Source of the DNA: Urechis unicinctus
Lineage: Eukaryota > Annelida > Polychaeta > Xenopneusta > Urechidae
Length of the DNA stretch: 64,000 bases
Reading direction: 5' to 3'
Assembly: GCA_034190875.2 (NCBI GenBank)
Contig: CM067343.1
Location: 31,212,531-31,276,530, forward strand
Every line of letters starts with the position of its first letter. The stretch's first letter is position 1. Made by a program: the position numbers and the translations under genes. The notes under the pieces are model-generated. The model was not told the DNA's origin. It saw only the letters and a program-made list of their open reading frames with translations, and did not search any database. Positions 62,439 to 64,000 of the stretch are shown here, in pieces.

Positions 62439-62531
62439 CTGGGAGTAGTTTCCTTGGACTGGGGATCTGAATATAACTTCTGAAGGCAAGTTGTAGAGCT
62501 TGGGTCTGCTTTGTATCACATTAGAAGCGGT
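62439..62531 (-). CDS. Possible 93-nt internal exon
   Basis: Product not recognised. On the minus strand an AG (…gtgcag) precedes 93 bases, exactly 31 open codons (including SRPKLYNLPSEVIFRSP), followed by CAG and GTGTGG. The upstream polypyrimidine tract is poor and the donor is weak. Its phase (0 to 0) does not fit directly after the exon candidate at 62,762-62,927, so another exon would be needed between them if both belong to one gene. Confidence 0.22.
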
Positions 62532-62761
62532 CTGCACGTGCATTGATATATTTTTTTTTCATATTTCGCTTTTAGTTTCTAGTTAAAGCAGACTTGTAAC
62601 GACTTTCATAATATAGCACAGGCCTATATAGACCATGCAGTGGGTAGTGCCTTTTATAAGAAGGTCACTTAATTAGAATTTATTTATAATGCAACGAAGT
62701 CTTTCTTTGGTTTATACCTTGTCACTAGTTAACAGATCACTGAGGAATGAAAAATACTTAC

Positions 62762-62927
62762 ATGTATCTTTGATGCATGTTCTGCTCGAGACATCCTGAT
62801 CTGACTCCCAGGTCACCAGAAATCATGTTGTTTTTGTTGGCATCGTTAAGTCTGGGGTCTATAGGGCTTGTTGTTCTAGCCAGACTTGTGGCATAACTGG
62901 TACTTGCTTGGGCTGCTGGTTCAGTAT
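62762..62927 (-). CDS. Possible 166-nt internal exon with consensus donor
   Basis: Product not recognised. On the minus strand the acceptor 'cttttgtttattag' is followed by 166 bases open throughout one frame, then a perfect GTAAGT donor (62,756-62,761). The deduced 54 complete codons are rich in Ser, Thr, Ala and Asn at first (AAQASTSYATSLARTTSPID), suggesting a disordered protein segment, then read NMISGDLGVRSGCLEQNMHQ. The exon begins after the first base of a codon and ends with two bases of the next. Of all open segments in the window this has the best splice borders. Confidence 0.35.
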
Positions 62928-62929
62928 CT

Positions 62930-64000
62930 AATAAACAAAAGCACATACATTTTACAATATGCATTGCAAAATTAATATAATTGACACATAACAGACTATG
63001 CATTAATTCAGATATCAACAATGAGAAACAGTGCATATTTCTGCCAGTGCTACACATTTGTTCATAATTACGTGACCTGCATATTGTGTGACTTTTCATA
63101 ACCATTTAATTGATAATTTGATAAAAATCGGACCATGTTACAAAATGTCGGTATGGTTGAACTTGTGGTACAAAATTGAAAAATACTTCATCATACAAGC
63201 AAACAAACCTACTGCGTCAAGGCAATCCATATGTGCCAAGTACACGCCCACTTTCGTTATGGTCAATTCAGGCGGTGTTCTCTGATAGGTTCCAAGCTAA
63301 AATCTGACCTAGGTACCTATATTAATGAAACATATGTGGGTAGATTTGTGGAAATATACATATCCGGTTGGTTCAAAATAGAATTTCTTCCATATTCACA
63401 GTACATGAGCCCAAAGTTTAACAGAGCTCTATATAAATGACAAGGCATTTCAATCTGCATCTTTATTAGATAACTAAATAGGAATGTAAGCTTGGAGAGC
63501 AATGCATTTAGAAAATAGAGACCCAGTATACAGATGCTGGTTATTTATTTTCACAATATAACACCTCGTAAAATGTTTCCACACTGACTTATACGATACC
63601 TTCCAAGGTCAGATCACATAATTCAATGTCAGGAAACTTATGGGAGGCCACATCAGCTGTTGACCTGAGAACATTCAATATTATCTACTGTCAAATTACA
63701 TAATATGCATAGTCATGGTTTCTGTATTTGCACCATCAACTTATTCCCTCTTTTGATAGACCATCACATTGGCCATTGCCTGGATAGGAAACAGCCCAAT
63801 GTGCATGTGACTTCAAATTGTAATTGATATTTGGTCATGACATCGACAAACTCTTTACAATTTAGATCCAACATCAGAAATATGACTACCCCCAACTATT
63901 GTTTATAACTGCAATCTGAGGAGCCGTTTATCTTTGAGGTCTACCATATTAAGATAATTGGCAACATTTAAGTTTATGAAACACCAAGTGATAAGCAGCC
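62930..64000. other. Possible intron or flank, nothing recognised
   Basis: AT-rich DNA upstream (minus-strand sense) of the 166-nt exon candidate. Short plus-strand frames (63,088-63,440) have no domain. No repeat shared with the array. Confidence 0.4.

Overview
The window looks like gene-poor nuclear DNA from an animal, most likely an invertebrate. It is AT-rich (I judge roughly 35-37% GC by eye) and has long (TA)n, GATA-like and pyrimidine tracts. It carries tRNA-type SINEs, a pogo/Tigger-family DNA transposon with intact ends, a fragment that reads as a THAP zinc finger (a domain typical of animals), and short open stretches bounded by AG/GT splice-like sites. There are no bacterial genes, operons, rRNAs, canonical tRNAs or CRISPR arrays. 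No intact long protein-coding gene can be supported anywhere. A species cannot be named from this sequence alone; a mollusc-like genome is only a guess.

Positions 1-49,596 form one large domain of direct repeats. I compared blocks by eye and named them in order A (pyrimidine tract), B, C, D, E, F, G, H, I, J/K, L, M, then A again. The window passes through this order three to four times: 1-19.0 kb (E-F-G-H-I-I-K-L), 22.4-36.2 kb (A-B-C-D-E-F-G-J/K-J/K-L-M), 36.2-47.3 kb (A-C-D-E-G-H-I-L/M) and 47.3-49.6 kb (A-B). Every copy I recognised lies in the same orientation and order. Passes differ mainly by large deletions or insertions, so the spacing between equivalent points varies (about 25, 14 and 11 kb). 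Older copies differ by perhaps 10-20%. Block I is also tandemly duplicated at 6.29-10.98 and 11.0-16.3 kb, with only about 1-3% difference. The natural reading is a decayed, mosaic macrosatellite or segmental array. A relic minus-strand reading frame and a TATA-plus-hairpin cassette in block I are the most gene-like things in it.

From 49.6 kb to the end the sequence is different and looks single-copy within the window. It opens with a perfect (TA)n run of 131 bp, then a SINE. Next comes a roughly 2 kb block with TTAA-associated inverted ends and a broken THAP reading frame (putative Kolobok-like element). An AT-rich stretch follows with nothing recognised, then a 0.5 kb TA/CT satellite, a 27-bp minisatellite, a dead 1.75-kb Tigger element with TA target duplication, and finally 61-64 kb, where two short minus-strand open segments with splice-like borders could be exons of a larger gene.

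All block correspondences and counts come from reading by eye, not from an alignment program, so edges are approximate (tens of bases).
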